Origin: Gonocerus acuteangulatus
Taxonomy: Eukaryota > Arthropoda > Insecta > Hemiptera > Coreidae
Assembly (NCBI GenBank): GCA_946811695.1
Contig: OX328124.1
Coordinates: forward strand, 59,846,754 to 59,910,753
Direction: 5' to 3'
Length of the DNA: 64,000 bases
Of the stretch, positions 36,297 through 43,700 are shown in pieces. The notes beneath the pieces were generated by a model. That model had not been told where the DNA came from and did no database searches. It saw only the letters and a list, made by a program, of their open reading frames with translations. Numbering within the stretch: position 1 is the first letter of the stretch; every line of letters begins with the position of its first letter. The position numbers and the translations under genes are program-made.

Positions 36297-37277
36297 TCCA
36301 ATGTAAGAAATTTCAACAGATCCAAATGCTATTAACATTATAATTCTTAAAGGGATCTTTTGTAATAACTTTTATACACCATTTGTAAACATAATATGCA
36401 GATATTTATATGCAAATACCCGAAGTCATAGTACAAATACTTTTTCGTAATAAAGAAATTACCTCTTTGCAGAAAATTTAGATTAATTGGACGCCTTTAA
36501 ACGGAAAGGAACCAAGCACCATTTTTAAAGAAATTGAGTTTTTGGTGCTATCTTGTAGAGAATTAATATAGTAATAAAAAACTGGTTAAAATATAATGTT
36601 GTCATTAAAGCAAGAAAAAGTACCAAAAAAAAGTAAAATGGTCCATCCAGTATGCTGTAATAAACAGAAAGGAATCAAGCACCATTTTATCAATAACTAT
36701 GAAAATAAAACCCCATTACCATAACAACAGTTTATTTTAACGAGAGAAAATGAATGAAACATTTCAGATAATAAAGGAATTTTAGACCAACAAAAAACTT
36801 TAAACCCAATTCTCTAAAGAATGAACAGATGGCACTTGGTTCCTTTCCGTCTAAAGGCGTCCAATTAATCTTTTTTTTTGAGACTTCTTAGAATGACATA
36901 CATATTGTCTTCAGAGAAAAATAATAGCCAGTGTCAGCCCAGATGAGAAGTACTCACATATGTAACATAAGAATTACTCCTTAAAATCTGGGGCCTCAAA
37001 AACATTAAACTACAGGACTGTTAAATATTTAACAACTATAGATCCTTTTTCAAAATATTAATGTAAATGAACCACAAAAGGATATATATACAGTCTAGTT
37101 TATGCTCCTCTGTCAACAAAATTAAAATTATTCTTTTAGTTGAAGGTGGGAATAGTATAAAATCAAGTAATCAATTGTTACCTGCCAATCAAAGCATTTT
37201 AAATCAAGGGTAGAACAAAAATTCCGGGAAATACTACGTATACGAGTGCAACTTGAAGCATCACATTTTTCCAACAT
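22825..37277 (-). CDS. EEF2KMT: EEF2KMT gene (FAM86 family), six exons, complete
   Basis: An S-adenosylmethionine-dependent protein-lysine methyltransferase that trimethylates elongation factor 2 (Lys525 in human). Coding exons are 37277-37182, 35529-35377, 33653-33474, 27683-27362, 24125-23988 and 22937-22825. Every intron is GT-AG, phases 0,0,0,1,1, giving 333 residues against about 330 in human. The FAM86 N-terminal region is exons 1-3 (LDLKCFDWQ, ISSGTTGLCTWE). SAM motif I VLELGCGSGLTG begins near residue 164 and the post-I segment FTDFHPLVLEQL follows; the AADVVFD motif (about 249-255) is rebuilt exactly across the exon 4/5 junction. An upstream in-frame ATG (37298) would add seven residues. 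Introns of 1.65, 1.72, 5.8, 3.2 and 1.05 kb are full of transposons, and intron 4 contains the MBD4 gene. Confidence 0.93.
22938..23987 (-). other. EEF2KMT intron 5, AT-rich
   Basis: Contains a short inverted-repeat element at about 23573-23690 (AGTTGGGTTTAGG / GCCAAAGCCCAACT with TTTTTCTTA-type arms) and a small hairpin around 23735-23785 (CAACTTTGGCG/CGCCAAAGTTG). Nothing else recognised. Confidence 0.6.
23988..24125 (-). CDS. EEF2KMT: EEF2KMT exon 5
   Basis: Acceptor TTTCAG|AT, donor A|GTAAGA. The first two bases complete the GAT aspartate codon begun in exon 4. It encodes VVFDKVLIGALCTILEKLL and ALLACTVRN, as in the FAM86 methyltransferase C-terminal half. Confidence 0.9.
24367..24545 (-). 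mobile_element. SINE2 copy in EEF2KMT intron 4
   Basis: Minus-strand copy: head CACGGTCACCATGAGTGC, core AGTAACCTATAAATAACCCG, tail AAATTTGAATAAATAAATA. Same strand as the host gene. Confidence 0.75.
25751..26026. mobile_element. hAT-type MITE, family CATGGGCG (copy 2)
   Basis: Copy of 711-970 with ends CATAGGCGTATATA and TATATACGCCCATG and a perfect 8-bp duplication AGTAAAAC (25743-25750, 26027-26034). It lies in EEF2KMT intron 4. Confidence 0.85.
26122..26242. mobile_element. 120-bp MITE with ~30-bp inverted ends
   Basis: TATAGCCCTGCCGAAAACAA on the left faces the complement of TATAGTCTGCCTACAAACAA on the right; both continue into AAAGAACAAG. The border is TA on both sides. The centre is GC-rich. 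Confidence 0.6.
26733..26738 (-). terminator. Possible polyadenylation signal ATTAAA for MBD4
   Basis: ATTAAA on the minus strand begins 3 nt past the MBD4 stop codon. It is a common variant of AATAAA, but it lies in AT-rich sequence where it could be chance. Confidence 0.3.
26741..27307 (-). CDS. MBD4: MBD4-type mismatch-specific thymine/uracil DNA glycosylase
   Basis: Removes T or U opposite G, starting base-excision repair of deaminated 5-methylcytosine or cytosine in the nucleus. The intronless 188-residue ORF starts at ATG 27307. Residues 1-35 are basic and unstructured ([15 protein letters not shown]); the helix-hairpin-helix glycosylase fold follows: [10 protein letters not shown] (45-54), [11 protein letters not shown] (65-75), [20 protein letters not shown] (112-131), [20 protein letters not shown] (137-156). 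Asp152 aligns with the catalytic aspartate of human MBD4 (Asp560). There is no methyl-CpG-binding domain, and no MBD exon was found upstream. The gene lies entirely in intron 4 of EEF2KMT, same strand, its ATG 54 nt past the end of exon 4, so its 5'UTR or promoter must overlap EEF2KMT exon 4. It may be an old retrocopy or an intron-less derivative. Confidence 0.93.
   Translation of the reverse strand: [188 protein letters not shown]
27362..27683 (-). CDS. EEF2KMT: EEF2KMT exon 4 (SAM-binding core)
   Basis: Acceptor CTTTTTAG|GCTGGC, donor GCAGCAG|GTTAGT. It encodes AGITLANWCLCH, motif I VLELGCGSGLTGIAI, the acidic-loop segment FTDFHPLVLEQLKHNLEIN and ends in ADTILAA plus the first base of the Asp codon. 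Confidence 0.95.
28050..28430 (-). pseudogene. mariner transposase N-terminal remnant (intron 3)
   Basis: The minus strand reads LPTETLVILKTAYGDTALNK, the first helix-turn-helix of mariner transposases, followed by segments LVLDDCCRTIDGL and MKRVEATLVPRLLNDE, which correspond to the next helix-turn-helix and the linker. Catalytic parts are missing. Confidence 0.75.
28500..29400 (-). pseudogene. Penelope-like element 3' part with GIY-YIG endonuclease
   Basis: On the minus strand an ORF at 29126-28782 encodes YNIYKIDCNSCGKSYIGESE and LRKRIKQHAQN, the GIY-YIG nuclease typical of Penelope-like retroelements. It is preceded by a fragment at 29381-29199 that may be the end of the reverse transcriptase and followed (28588-28548) by a hammerhead-like tail, CTTGAAGA GGCACC...GGTGC AAAC. 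The reverse transcriptase proper is not present. The element lies in EEF2KMT intron 3. Confidence 0.7.
29448..29489. repeat. (AT)n microsatellite
   Basis: Uninterrupted AT run. Confidence 0.95.
29495..29610 (-). repeat. Single minisatellite unit of Helitron-like family
   Basis: Contains GTTTGTTCCTTATACAAAT and GACCGATTTTGACCAAACTT, the complement of the units at 3278-3745. Confidence 0.65.
29855..31432 (+). mobile_element. Degenerate Tc1-like transposon in EEF2KMT intron 3
   Basis: Inverted ends CAGTCCTGTGAAAAA (left) and the complement of CAGTGCTGTGAAAAA (right), each bordered by TA. The plus-strand transposase is broken into several frames: start with MEMEKQRIMDLRRGGLTQ (about 30230), the second DNA-binding part VRKWIKESQFL, the catalytic region VIFSDEKNLKL then YYWHDFRNNK, and the C-terminal FQDFGIIILDWPAL with DLNQIENL. 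Different family from the Tc1 at 5489. About 1.58 kb, near full length. Confidence 0.88.
31535..31620 (-). repeat. Single minisatellite unit of Helitron-like family
   Basis: Contains AATTCACACAGTTTGACCGA and GATACGTGGGAGAGTCAT, as in the Helitron-like copy at 40200-40290. Confidence 0.6.
32163..32246 (-). mobile_element. Severely 5'-truncated SINE1 (tail only)
   Basis: A T-run of about 48 followed by 36 bp of SINE1 tail (ACGGCACATCGACATAAATC), flanked by TTCTCCTGATACT (32150-32162) and TTCTTCTGATACT (32247-32259). This is a target-primed insertion in which only the extreme 3' end was copied. Confidence 0.8.
32355..32575. mobile_element. Tc1-like MITE fragment (pair with 9213-9415)
   Basis: Shares with 9213-9415 the blocks CCAATACTTTTTA, TTACATAATTACTGTT and GTTGAAAAAGTAAAACATT. 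Confidence 0.6.
33474..33653 (-). CDS. EEF2KMT: EEF2KMT exon 3
   Basis: Acceptor TTTTTTTTTCAG|ACTG, donor GGGAG|GTAATT; 60 codons, phase 0 at both ends. Ends with LISSGTTGLCTWE, matching the conserved GTTGL-TW segment just before the SAM-binding domain. Confidence 0.93.
33728..33945 (-). mobile_element. SINE2 copy, diverged, in EEF2KMT intron 2
   Basis: Minus-strand family order preserved: head near 33945, AACCTATAGATAACCCGCG core, AT-rich tail ending in AATATTTAAATA-like repeats. Confidence 0.7.
34250..34495. repeat. Dispersed repeat plus SINE3 tail fragment
   Basis: 34250-34380 matches the repeat at 56830-56945 (GATCTGAAACATGAAATTTT, TAAGCGGGTATCCTCCC). 34423-34490 matches the 3' tail of the SINE at 38515 (AATCAGTCCC, GGGGGGCAGATGCC). 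Confidence 0.6.
34610..34677 (+). CDS. Candidate 68-bp internal exon of an unknown gene
   Basis: On the plus strand a strong acceptor (TTTTTTTTTCTTTGCAG, ending 34609) and strong donor (CAAG|GTGAGT at 34677/34678) bracket 68 bp. One frame reads LWIPKTPPIPTKVESERQIH, a second frame is also open. It sits inside EEF2KMT intron 2 on the opposite strand. No partner exon was identified, so a chance pair of sites remains possible. Confidence 0.3.
34858..35225 (-). mobile_element. Composite SINE: tRNA-Met-like SINE1 joined to 5S-derived SINE
   Basis: Minus strand, 5' to 3': tRNA-like head (GGTCTAGTGGCTAACGCC), SINE1 body, hairpin tail ending GATGCGCCGT and an A/T-rich linker; then a 5'-truncated 5S-rRNA-like head (AGTTAAGCAACGTC, CCAACCACCTGCTGTTGGC), the core GCGACCTGTAGATAGCCCGG and a second tail GGCGTAAATAGCCC. 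A single pair of repeats TGTATTCAC (34849-34857, 35226-35234) flanks the whole unit, so it probably inserted as one dimer. Confidence 0.7.
35377..35529 (-). CDS. EEF2KMT: EEF2KMT exon 2
   Basis: Acceptor TTTCATTGCAG|GTAC, donor ACTGAG|GTATTG; 51 codons, phase 0 at both ends. Helical FAM86 N-terminal region including KYPVRQAYQLAFLKHYITE. Confidence 0.9.
35935..36080. repeat. Dispersed repeat in intron 1
   Basis: Shares GTCCAACTCGCAG, TTTTAGCACG and TTGGAAAGCTTAGAATAGAA with 55386-55440/55650-55700 and, in inverse, with 7640-7710 and 33150-33240. Confidence 0.6.
36260..36296. repeat. T-run
   Basis: About 37 consecutive T. No SINE body follows on either side. Confidence 0.9.
36481..36870. mobile_element. 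390-bp TIR element in EEF2KMT intron 1
   Basis: Inverted ends of about 40 bp starting GATTAATTGGACGCCTTTAA, with an internal partial copy of the subterminal part (AGAAAGGAATCAAGCACCAT) at 36668. No ORF and no certain target duplication, so the class is unknown. Confidence 0.75.
37182..37277 (-). CDS. EEF2KMT: EEF2KMT exon 1 (start)
   Basis: ATG at 37277, 32 codons, donor TGGCAG|GTAACA, phase 0. Ends with FCSTLDLKCFDWQ, matching the start of human EEF2KMT in position and pattern (a Phe-x-Trp-Gln exon end). An in-frame ATG seven codons upstream (37298) is followed upstream by a stop, so either may initiate. Confidence 0.85.
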
Positions 37278-37854
37278 TTGAACATGACTGTCACACATTG
37301 ACTATCATTAAATGCAATAGAAATTCCAAGCACACTGTGATGTTTACAAAATTAATGATAGATATAACCAGTGACAAAGGGGTTATAACCTTCTCCAATG
37401 GTTCTTCAGATGTTCTTAGTTCCAGTTATGGCCGCAGTAGCTGCAGGTATTCTCTCTAGCCGGTGCTGCGCTCTAAATAATATTGTACGCACTAATAAGA
37501 CGCGGGTAATTCAGTTTGAGCTCAATGAAGGCTACAGATAAAATGTGGGACTAAAAGAACTTATCGAAGCGGATTATTGTTAAGGCTAGAAAAACCGAAC
37601 GTATTGAATTCTCAGATGTTTACAGAAATCAGCTCGCCAGGGTAGCAATTTCAACAGAGCTCCTCCCGTTGTATTGCTGTTCCGGTTTGCATTGAGACAA
37701 GCAAGTGAAGAAGAATATTACGCAGGAGATAAAATAAACAAATTGTCACGTACCTACGTCAAGACATTGTTTTTTTCTACTAGTCGAATTTGAGGAACCC
37801 TTATTTTTTAGTTTTAATTTTAACATCCTTAACAACAAAATGTGTTTGCGTTGT
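37278..37854. other. Upstream region of EEF2KMT
   Basis: Expected to hold its promoter and 5'UTR. No distinctive core element or other gene was seen. Confidence 0.45.
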
Positions 37855-37907
37855 CTGCGAGTTACCATCCGTTTCTAGCCAGGATGGGCTTATAGTGAGC
37901 GGTAGGG

Positions 37908-38375
37908 CAGGGCCGCCACATCTCCGAGCCGGGCCCAGGACCAGATCACGGGCCCCCACTTCTCCGAGCCCGGCCCTCACTTCTTAGAAACTAACTGAAA
38001 ATTCTAGTATTTTGCTATAGGACTTTGGACATTATAAAACTATTTTCATCTTGAGTTTTGAGCGAAATGAGAATAAAAGCCGACAATCGGAGCAGCAAAG
38101 GTCAGTTTCGGTACTTGTACTTTTCTTACGACTCCTAATGAAATATACCTACTATTCTGGGACTGCACTTGTTTTGTCGTTTATGTACATTAAACAAATA
38201 TAGATCCAATATAAATAAATATAGGCTACGCCCGTCTATATTTCTAAACCCCATTCTTTTTACAAGCTCATAATCTATACATTTTTTCCAGTTAGCGAGG
38301 CCCGGCCCGGGCCCCCACGGAGACCGGGCCCGGGACAACAGTACCCGGCTGGCCCCCCCATGTGGCGCGCCAGGG
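37908..38375. mobile_element. hAT-type MITE, family CAGGGCC (copy 2, long form)
   Basis: Inverse orientation to 18796-19073. Flanked by a perfect 8-bp duplication CGGTAGGG (37900-37907, 38376-38383). It contains about 160-180 bp (about 38120-38290) absent from copy 1, so copy 1 looks like an internal-deletion derivative. It is inserted in a SINE2 fragment (37860-37890, TTACCATCCGTTTCTAGCCA). Confidence 0.85.
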
Positions 38376-38514
38376 CGGTAGGGTCAAAAACTTATTTAGT
38401 ACCCCCCCCACGTGGCTAGGAGGACTGGTGACAAAAATCAAATTGGATAATCAACAATTTCACCACATTGATAATTTAATGTAAGTCAAACTTCTAATTG
38501 ATCAAATTTACTTA

Positions 38515-38866
38515 AAAAAAAAAAATCAGTCCCGTAACAGGCCACGAGGGCCCTAAGGGGCAGATACTATAGAGGTATCTGATTCATGACCATACGGCAC
38601 ATTAGGGAGATAGTGTGGTCAGTGCTATGCTCCGGCCGCCTGATTTTCCCCTTGGCTGCTTCGACTGCTAGAGTCATTAGCACCAACCAAGGTACCCATT
38701 ATTAAATTAATTAAAGGCTAGGTTGGCCTAGGGACGGTCAGGGAGGCCGAATTCAACCCATGAACGAAGACACTAGAAGAAAAAATCTTTAGTGCTTGCT
38801 CGGGATTTGAACTCAGGCCTCCAGCTTATTAGTCCAGTGCTCTACCACTGAGCTAACCTCGCCCCT
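38515..38866 (-). mobile_element. SINE3, tRNA-derived (Ile-like head), complete
   Basis: The minus strand begins GGGGCGAGGTTAGCTCAGTG (A box) with B box GAGTTCAAATCCC. The anticodon-loop position reads CTAATAA, compatible with a tRNA-Ile ancestor. About 280 bp of body follows, ending in an A-run. Perfect 13-bp target duplication TCAAATTTACTTA (38502-38514, 38867-38879). Confidence 0.85.
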
Positions 38867-38970
38867 TCAAATTTACTTATTTAAGTATTTTTATAGTTGC
38901 CTATCATCTCTACCTCTAGATTGAATTTTCCGAAGACATTGTTGATTAGCTAATATTCGCATGATGTCTT

Positions 38971-39201
38971 TCACGAGACATAGCCAAATCGACAAGGTTT
39001 AACGGAATGGGCGTGTTTAAAAATATCCTCGACCGTATTTCTATTTTCTTTGAGGAAAGATTTGTTACAGAAAGAAAAGGTTCCTAACCTCAAAGCCGAG
39101 TTGTTCCTAAAATGGACCCAGCCATATTCTGCCTTTGAATTAGGCAGCGTTTCGCAGCGTGTACGTGAGAATTGTTTCGGAACTGTTGAACCTAATTCCA
39201 T
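38971..39201 (-). other. Unrecognised 76-codon frame
   Basis: Open frame with an ordinary amino-acid mix (MELGSTVPKQFSRTRCETLP at the start), but no motif, splice site or repeat supports it. It may be chance. Confidence 0.15.
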
Positions 39202-39630
39202 ATGACATTCCAGACAAGGTGCTGCCTCAGTTAACGATCTTTTAAAAAGCCGTCTCCAATGGCTTAAAATGTTAATTTATCTTTTGAAAATTACCTGTCC
39301 GTTTTCAAAATGAGTAGAATTAACATAAGATGTGCTACTACATCGTCAAAATCACGATCTAAAGTAAATTTTACATGAAACGTAACAGATGTGACTTTTC
39401 AATAGTAATTTTGTTTTGTTCTGAATTAAATAAGTCGCTCGTAGAGTTTAGCTTAGTTTGATCAGACTTAACCCCATCGTTGGCAGTAACGATTATGTGA
39501 GCAAGCATTAAGTTATGGATTTTAATGTTACAGATAATGAAAACCTGGATAAGTTAACGTTTATCCAGACCTTAAAATATTGCCGAAAAAGGCCAAAACT
39601 TCTCTTATGTTGACTTTTTTTTTAAAAAAT

Positions 39631-40722
39631 CTAGGCGCACGGTAGTGCGCCAAGTTCCGGCCTAAGCATACTGTGTGTATATTGCAGGAGGTCTTAGAGC
39701 CGATTTTTACTCTCTCATAACTTTCAACCAGGCAAAGATAAAGTTATGAAATTTTACACAGGTATTATACTACTAGATGTGAGTAAAACTGGAAATTTTC
39801 ATAATTCTACATCGAATAGTTTCTGAGATATAAGCGATCGAAAATCGGGATTTATAGGACTCTCTCTCACTCATTCACCCACTCACTCACTGACTCATCA
39901 AAATTATTAGGCACTTCCCATGATGCTAGAGACTTGAAATTTTGCATGATGTTAGATATGGAGGTGTTATTAAAGGAAAAAAATCGAAAAATCTTGAAAT
40001 GTTGTGTTTGGCTCCGCTTCCGGGGCGGGGGCGTGCCAGTTTTGTACTTTCTTCGGAAACCCGTCATTCCGTCCGAAACCCATGATTTGGAGTATCAAAT
40101 GAATCGTCTCGGTATGAAGAACCTATATTTGATGTTTTAATAAACAATTAGACGCATATAGGCTCGGTCAAAATCTTATACCAGCTGTCTGTCTGTATGT
40201 TTGTTCCTTATACAAATTCACACCGTTTGACCTATTTTGAGCAAACTTGGCTCAGGTAGGTCTTGATACGGGAGTGTCATATTACCTATGACGTTTTGTA
40301 CTTTTTGTTCCATCGGAAAGCCATCATACCTTCTGAAACCCATCATGTGGGGTATCAAATGAATCGACTTGGTAAGGAGAACCTATATTTGATGTTTTAA
40401 GAAACATTTCGACGCATCTTAACAACAACAGTTGTGACTTCTTTCTTAAATGTAGTAAATAAAGTCGTAGGGGCTAACTGCATAATATACTTGACAGCAG
40501 ATACTAAGTTTTTCTAAGTCGAGCCATCTAAATTCCAAAGTTTAGGATCACAAACCCAAAATTTATCGTCTATGTTCTTATCTTTTTCTTGAAGGCCTTC
40601 TACACTTTCGCTATTGTGATCTTTATCCTCGGGATAAGGTTCCTGTGTTTTACAGTGTAATAGTTTAGTTAAGAGAGCAATCAATTTGTCCTCTAGAGTA
40701 ATGTCATCTGGAAGAGCTTCTA
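39631..40722 (-). mobile_element. Helitron-like element, copy 2
   Basis: Minus-strand copy of 2815-4273. It ends at CTAG (39631-39634) right after the hairpin GGCGCAC/GTGCGCC. It shares the broken ~100-codon frame (about 40712-40430) and the flank-proximal block TAGAGCCGATTTTTACTCTC, but carries about one minisatellite unit instead of four. Its 5' side is cut by a tRNA-like SINE head at 40723. Confidence 0.55.
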
Positions 40723-40860
40723 GGAGTCTCCCGTGGTCTAGTGGCTAGCGCGCTGGATTCATAAGCGGGAGATGGTGAGTTCGATTCCCACCTCCGCACA
40801 GTGTCACGAGCAGTGTTTAAAAATAAGAAAAATGAAGTTGAAAAAAAAATTGTTTGATGG
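40723..40860 (+). mobile_element. tRNA-Met-like SINE head with a different body
   Basis: GTCTCCCGTGGTCTAGTGGC, an anticodon-like CAT in GATTCATAAG and B box GTTCGATTCCCACC, then CGCACAGTG and an A-rich stretch instead of the SINE1 body. The ends cannot pair as an acceptor stem, so it is not a functional tRNA gene. Confidence 0.65.
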
Positions 40861-41379
40861 TCAATATTAAAATTAGAATTTTTGAACAGAAAGAAAACAT
40901 CAAAATTAGAATATAAAAACAAAGACTAAAAGCTAAGGATTCAATTTGAATTGTTGGTACAAATACAAATATTAAAACTGGTACGGTTAGTAAATATTTA
41001 CTTTGGCTGTTCCAATCTTATTACTTGAACATTTTCATTCTTCTTATAACATGTTCAAATGTCTGTCCTGAGGGAATCGTTGATTGGCTAATCTTGGCCA
41101 ACAGGCCAAAAAATGGGGAAGATTTAGTGCTTTGATTATGTAAGAAATTCTCAGCATTTTTTCAACTTTAGAATTGATTTAAGAAAAAACGTAAAATAAC
41201 CGTTTTTTCATACTTTAACCATAAATAGTACATTGCTTCACGATTATTTTGATACCTAGTTTACCTGCTTTCAGCTGCTTCTCACAGCGATTTCGTGGTT
41301 TTAGTGTTCAAAACCAATGCTTAACTGTACGACGTCTTGCGCAGTAATGAACCACACACCAGATACTGTGCTTTATTTG

Positions 41380-41900
41380 ATAGAATCATGCAAGAATATG
41401 ATTTATTTGAATGTTAGGATAAAGTTAAGGAGAATATAAGAAAATTGATTAGATCGTTTTGCCTGAATATTCAAAAAAATTGGGACCGCTGTTACTGGAT
41501 TTTAGGGGCATTCGAAACAAAATCCGAATATTGGTTGATTGAAACGTTAATCTTCCCGACGAGGTTTTTGAAATATGTAGACGAGATAATATTCAACCAG
41601 GTCCTGATGAAGACCGCAAGTTCGTTTCGTGGAAGCATCGAGACGAGTTGCGGATATAGTAACGAAGAAATCTCCAAGGAGAATATGGGATTATTAATTG
41701 ATACTCCAAAGCTTTCTTTTGGTTCTATTAACGACGGTAAAACCGCCCGCACATTTTTTGGCAATCCAAAATTAGTACCAAAATAACTGGAATGGAGATA
41801 TCATTAATAATCAATTTGGGCACCATATTGACAATGGTTTCTAGTGGTAAATCAATTAACATGTCGAAATTAACTGAATAAATGGAGAGCCTTGAGAATT
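41380..41900 (+). pseudogene. Remnant of an unidentified transposon-type ORF
   Basis: Several frames across 41440-41890 are interrupted by stops. The clearest block, NDGKTARTFFGNPKLVPKIT followed by ISSLGTILTMVSSGKSINM-like sequence, resembles hypothetical proteins repeated in invertebrate genomes. I cannot name the family. Confidence 0.3.
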
Positions 41901-42394
41901 ATACCTGAAGCATCATTCATGGTATATGTCAATGTCTTTCATTAACCCCTTCTTGTAACGATACAATTATGGATTTAATGAAAAGACTTCTCCTCCCATC
42001 AGATCCATATTAGTCAACTTTCAGTAAGATATGTAACAATTAAAATTTAAATAAATAAAATTTAACTAAAGTTAGCTCGAAAATCGAAATAAAAATTAAA
42101 GCTAAAGTTTAATCATACTTAATTTTAAATAAAAATGATAGTATTTGTTTACAATCAAGGGATTCTAAGAAGGAATAATTTTTTTTATTAGTAAAGTTTC
42201 TGTATATAATTTTAATAATTTCGTAAATAGCATACGTAAGTTTCCATACAGATTTTATGTAAGTTTATTCTATAATAGATTATTTTCTTAAGCCAAAACT
42301 TCTTTTTTCTCCCATGTTCGAGTTTTTTAATAACAGAAAAAAATAATAACCCTTGTCTAGACAAAAATACGATTTTTGATTTCTTACCCCATAT

Positions 42395-42518
42395 ACTCGT
42401 GACACTGTGCTCCGGCAGGAATTCTCTCTGGAATCATCTCAGGGCTCGCTGGGAAAATTCCTCGCTGCACCCTGGATGTCGGCGCCTAATGACTTAGATG
42501 GAGATGCGCCGTAAAAAA
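42395..42518 (+). mobile_element. SINE1 copy lacking its tRNA head
   Basis: Starts in the body (GGCAGGAATTCTCTCTGGAA), continues with GCTGCACCCTGGATGTCGGC and ends in the tail GAGATGCGCCGTAAAAAA. It directly abuts unit A. Confidence 0.75.
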
Positions 42519-42524
42519 TGTTTT

Positions 42525-42905
42525 ATTTTTGCCAAAATTATCTTTAGAGAGAAAATTAAACATTTCCAAGTTTAAGAATATACCTGGTTGAGGAAAGTGA
42601 TATTTTAGTAACTGGATATAAGTATTTTTATTGTTGTTTTTCTTTCTTCTTAGTAAGTAACTATGAGGTCTTCCAAGTAATGAACTTGGACATTTCTTTC
42701 TTGTATCATCTCTTGTATTGGCAAACATTTTTGGTTGAAAATATGGTGCACTTAATACACTAACTCATACTACTTTTTTGGAGTGTAGGATGGTAAGGCG
42801 TTTTGGGGGGGGGGGTTTAGGAGGGGATATTTTTGGGGAAGGGAGTGTTTCTTTGTGAGGGGAGGAACTTGGCCTCTATTTCACATTTATGTTTTTTTTT
42901 GGGAT
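42525..42905 (+). repeat. Unit A, single copy
   Basis: Same ~370-bp sequence as each arm of 1905-2655 (GGTAAGGCGTTTTGGGGGGG, CTCTATTTCACATTTATG). It starts with the part that is the palindrome centre there. Confidence 0.8.
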
Positions 42906-42934
42906 CTATTTCTAACGTCCTTCTATACATAACA

Positions 42935-43088
42935 AAATTTCTTTAGGGCGAGTTACCTCCTCGTCAACACCCTTTTCTAGCCAGGAAGTGGCTGGTGTCT
43001 TTTGGCTCTACCCCCGTAGTGGAAATGGAACCAACAGCATTAAGGAGCACGGAGTGTTGACGCCTTAGCGCTTACTGTCATCAAATAT
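42935..43088 (-). mobile_element. SINE2 copy, diverged
   Basis: Minus strand: head with GTAAGCGCTAAGGCGTCAAC, then the GCCACTTCCTGGCTAGAAAA segment of the family, ending near GGTAACTCGCCC. Confidence 0.65.
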
Positions 43089-43429
43089 CCGTTTTTTTTT
43101 TTTTTTTTTGTTTTTGATATTATTGATGAGGGATGTTGACGTTTTATAAAACATAAGTCACTAAAAAAAACGGATGTTCAACTTAGTTAATATATTGTCC
43201 TGCTCGCACACTACCTTCTGGTCAGATTTTGATGAAATTCGCCACAAAGCATTTGTTTAAAACGAGATCTCTTATTCATCAGAGCGCTAAGTTTAAATAG
43301 ATGCTTATTCTTATACTTCTTCTGAGCTTCCATATTTCAAGATTTAATTATATGTTATGGCATTAGACCAATAAAAAATATATAGAACATGGATACGAGG
43401 CATTTTTTCTTTTGTTTCGCCCTTAATAT

Positions 43430-43700
43430 ATTTATTTAAGTTTTAATGTGGAGATTTGATTGCCGTGGAGATTTGATAACGTGGAGAATTGAAGACGTAA
43501 GCACTCCTTGCCAGAGATTGTGGATGCGATGCCCAATAGAGGCAGTGTTGTTTTTTATATATTTATTTATTTTTATTTTTTTAAAAGGAAGTGCTTATCC
43601 TGACTATAAAAGGACCATAACCTATAAATAAACCGTCATAAAAATCTGTGTTACTTATAGATAGGCTTTAAAATTTAAATAAACAAATAAAAAAAAGGTT
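43430..43700 (+). mobile_element. SINE2-like copy, degenerate
   Basis: GTAAGCACTCCTTGCCAGAG, GTGGATGCGATGCCCAATAG, then CCATAACCTATAAATAAACC and a (AAATA)-type tail follow the family order in plus orientation. Confidence 0.5.

Noticed and set aside
38797..38866. A tRNA-Ile gene
   Set aside because: It is the head of a complete SINE with A-tail and 13-bp target duplication.
40723..40796. A functional tRNA gene (Met-like)
   Set aside because: A and B boxes are present but the two ends cannot pair as an acceptor stem, and the same head occurs in SINE copies.
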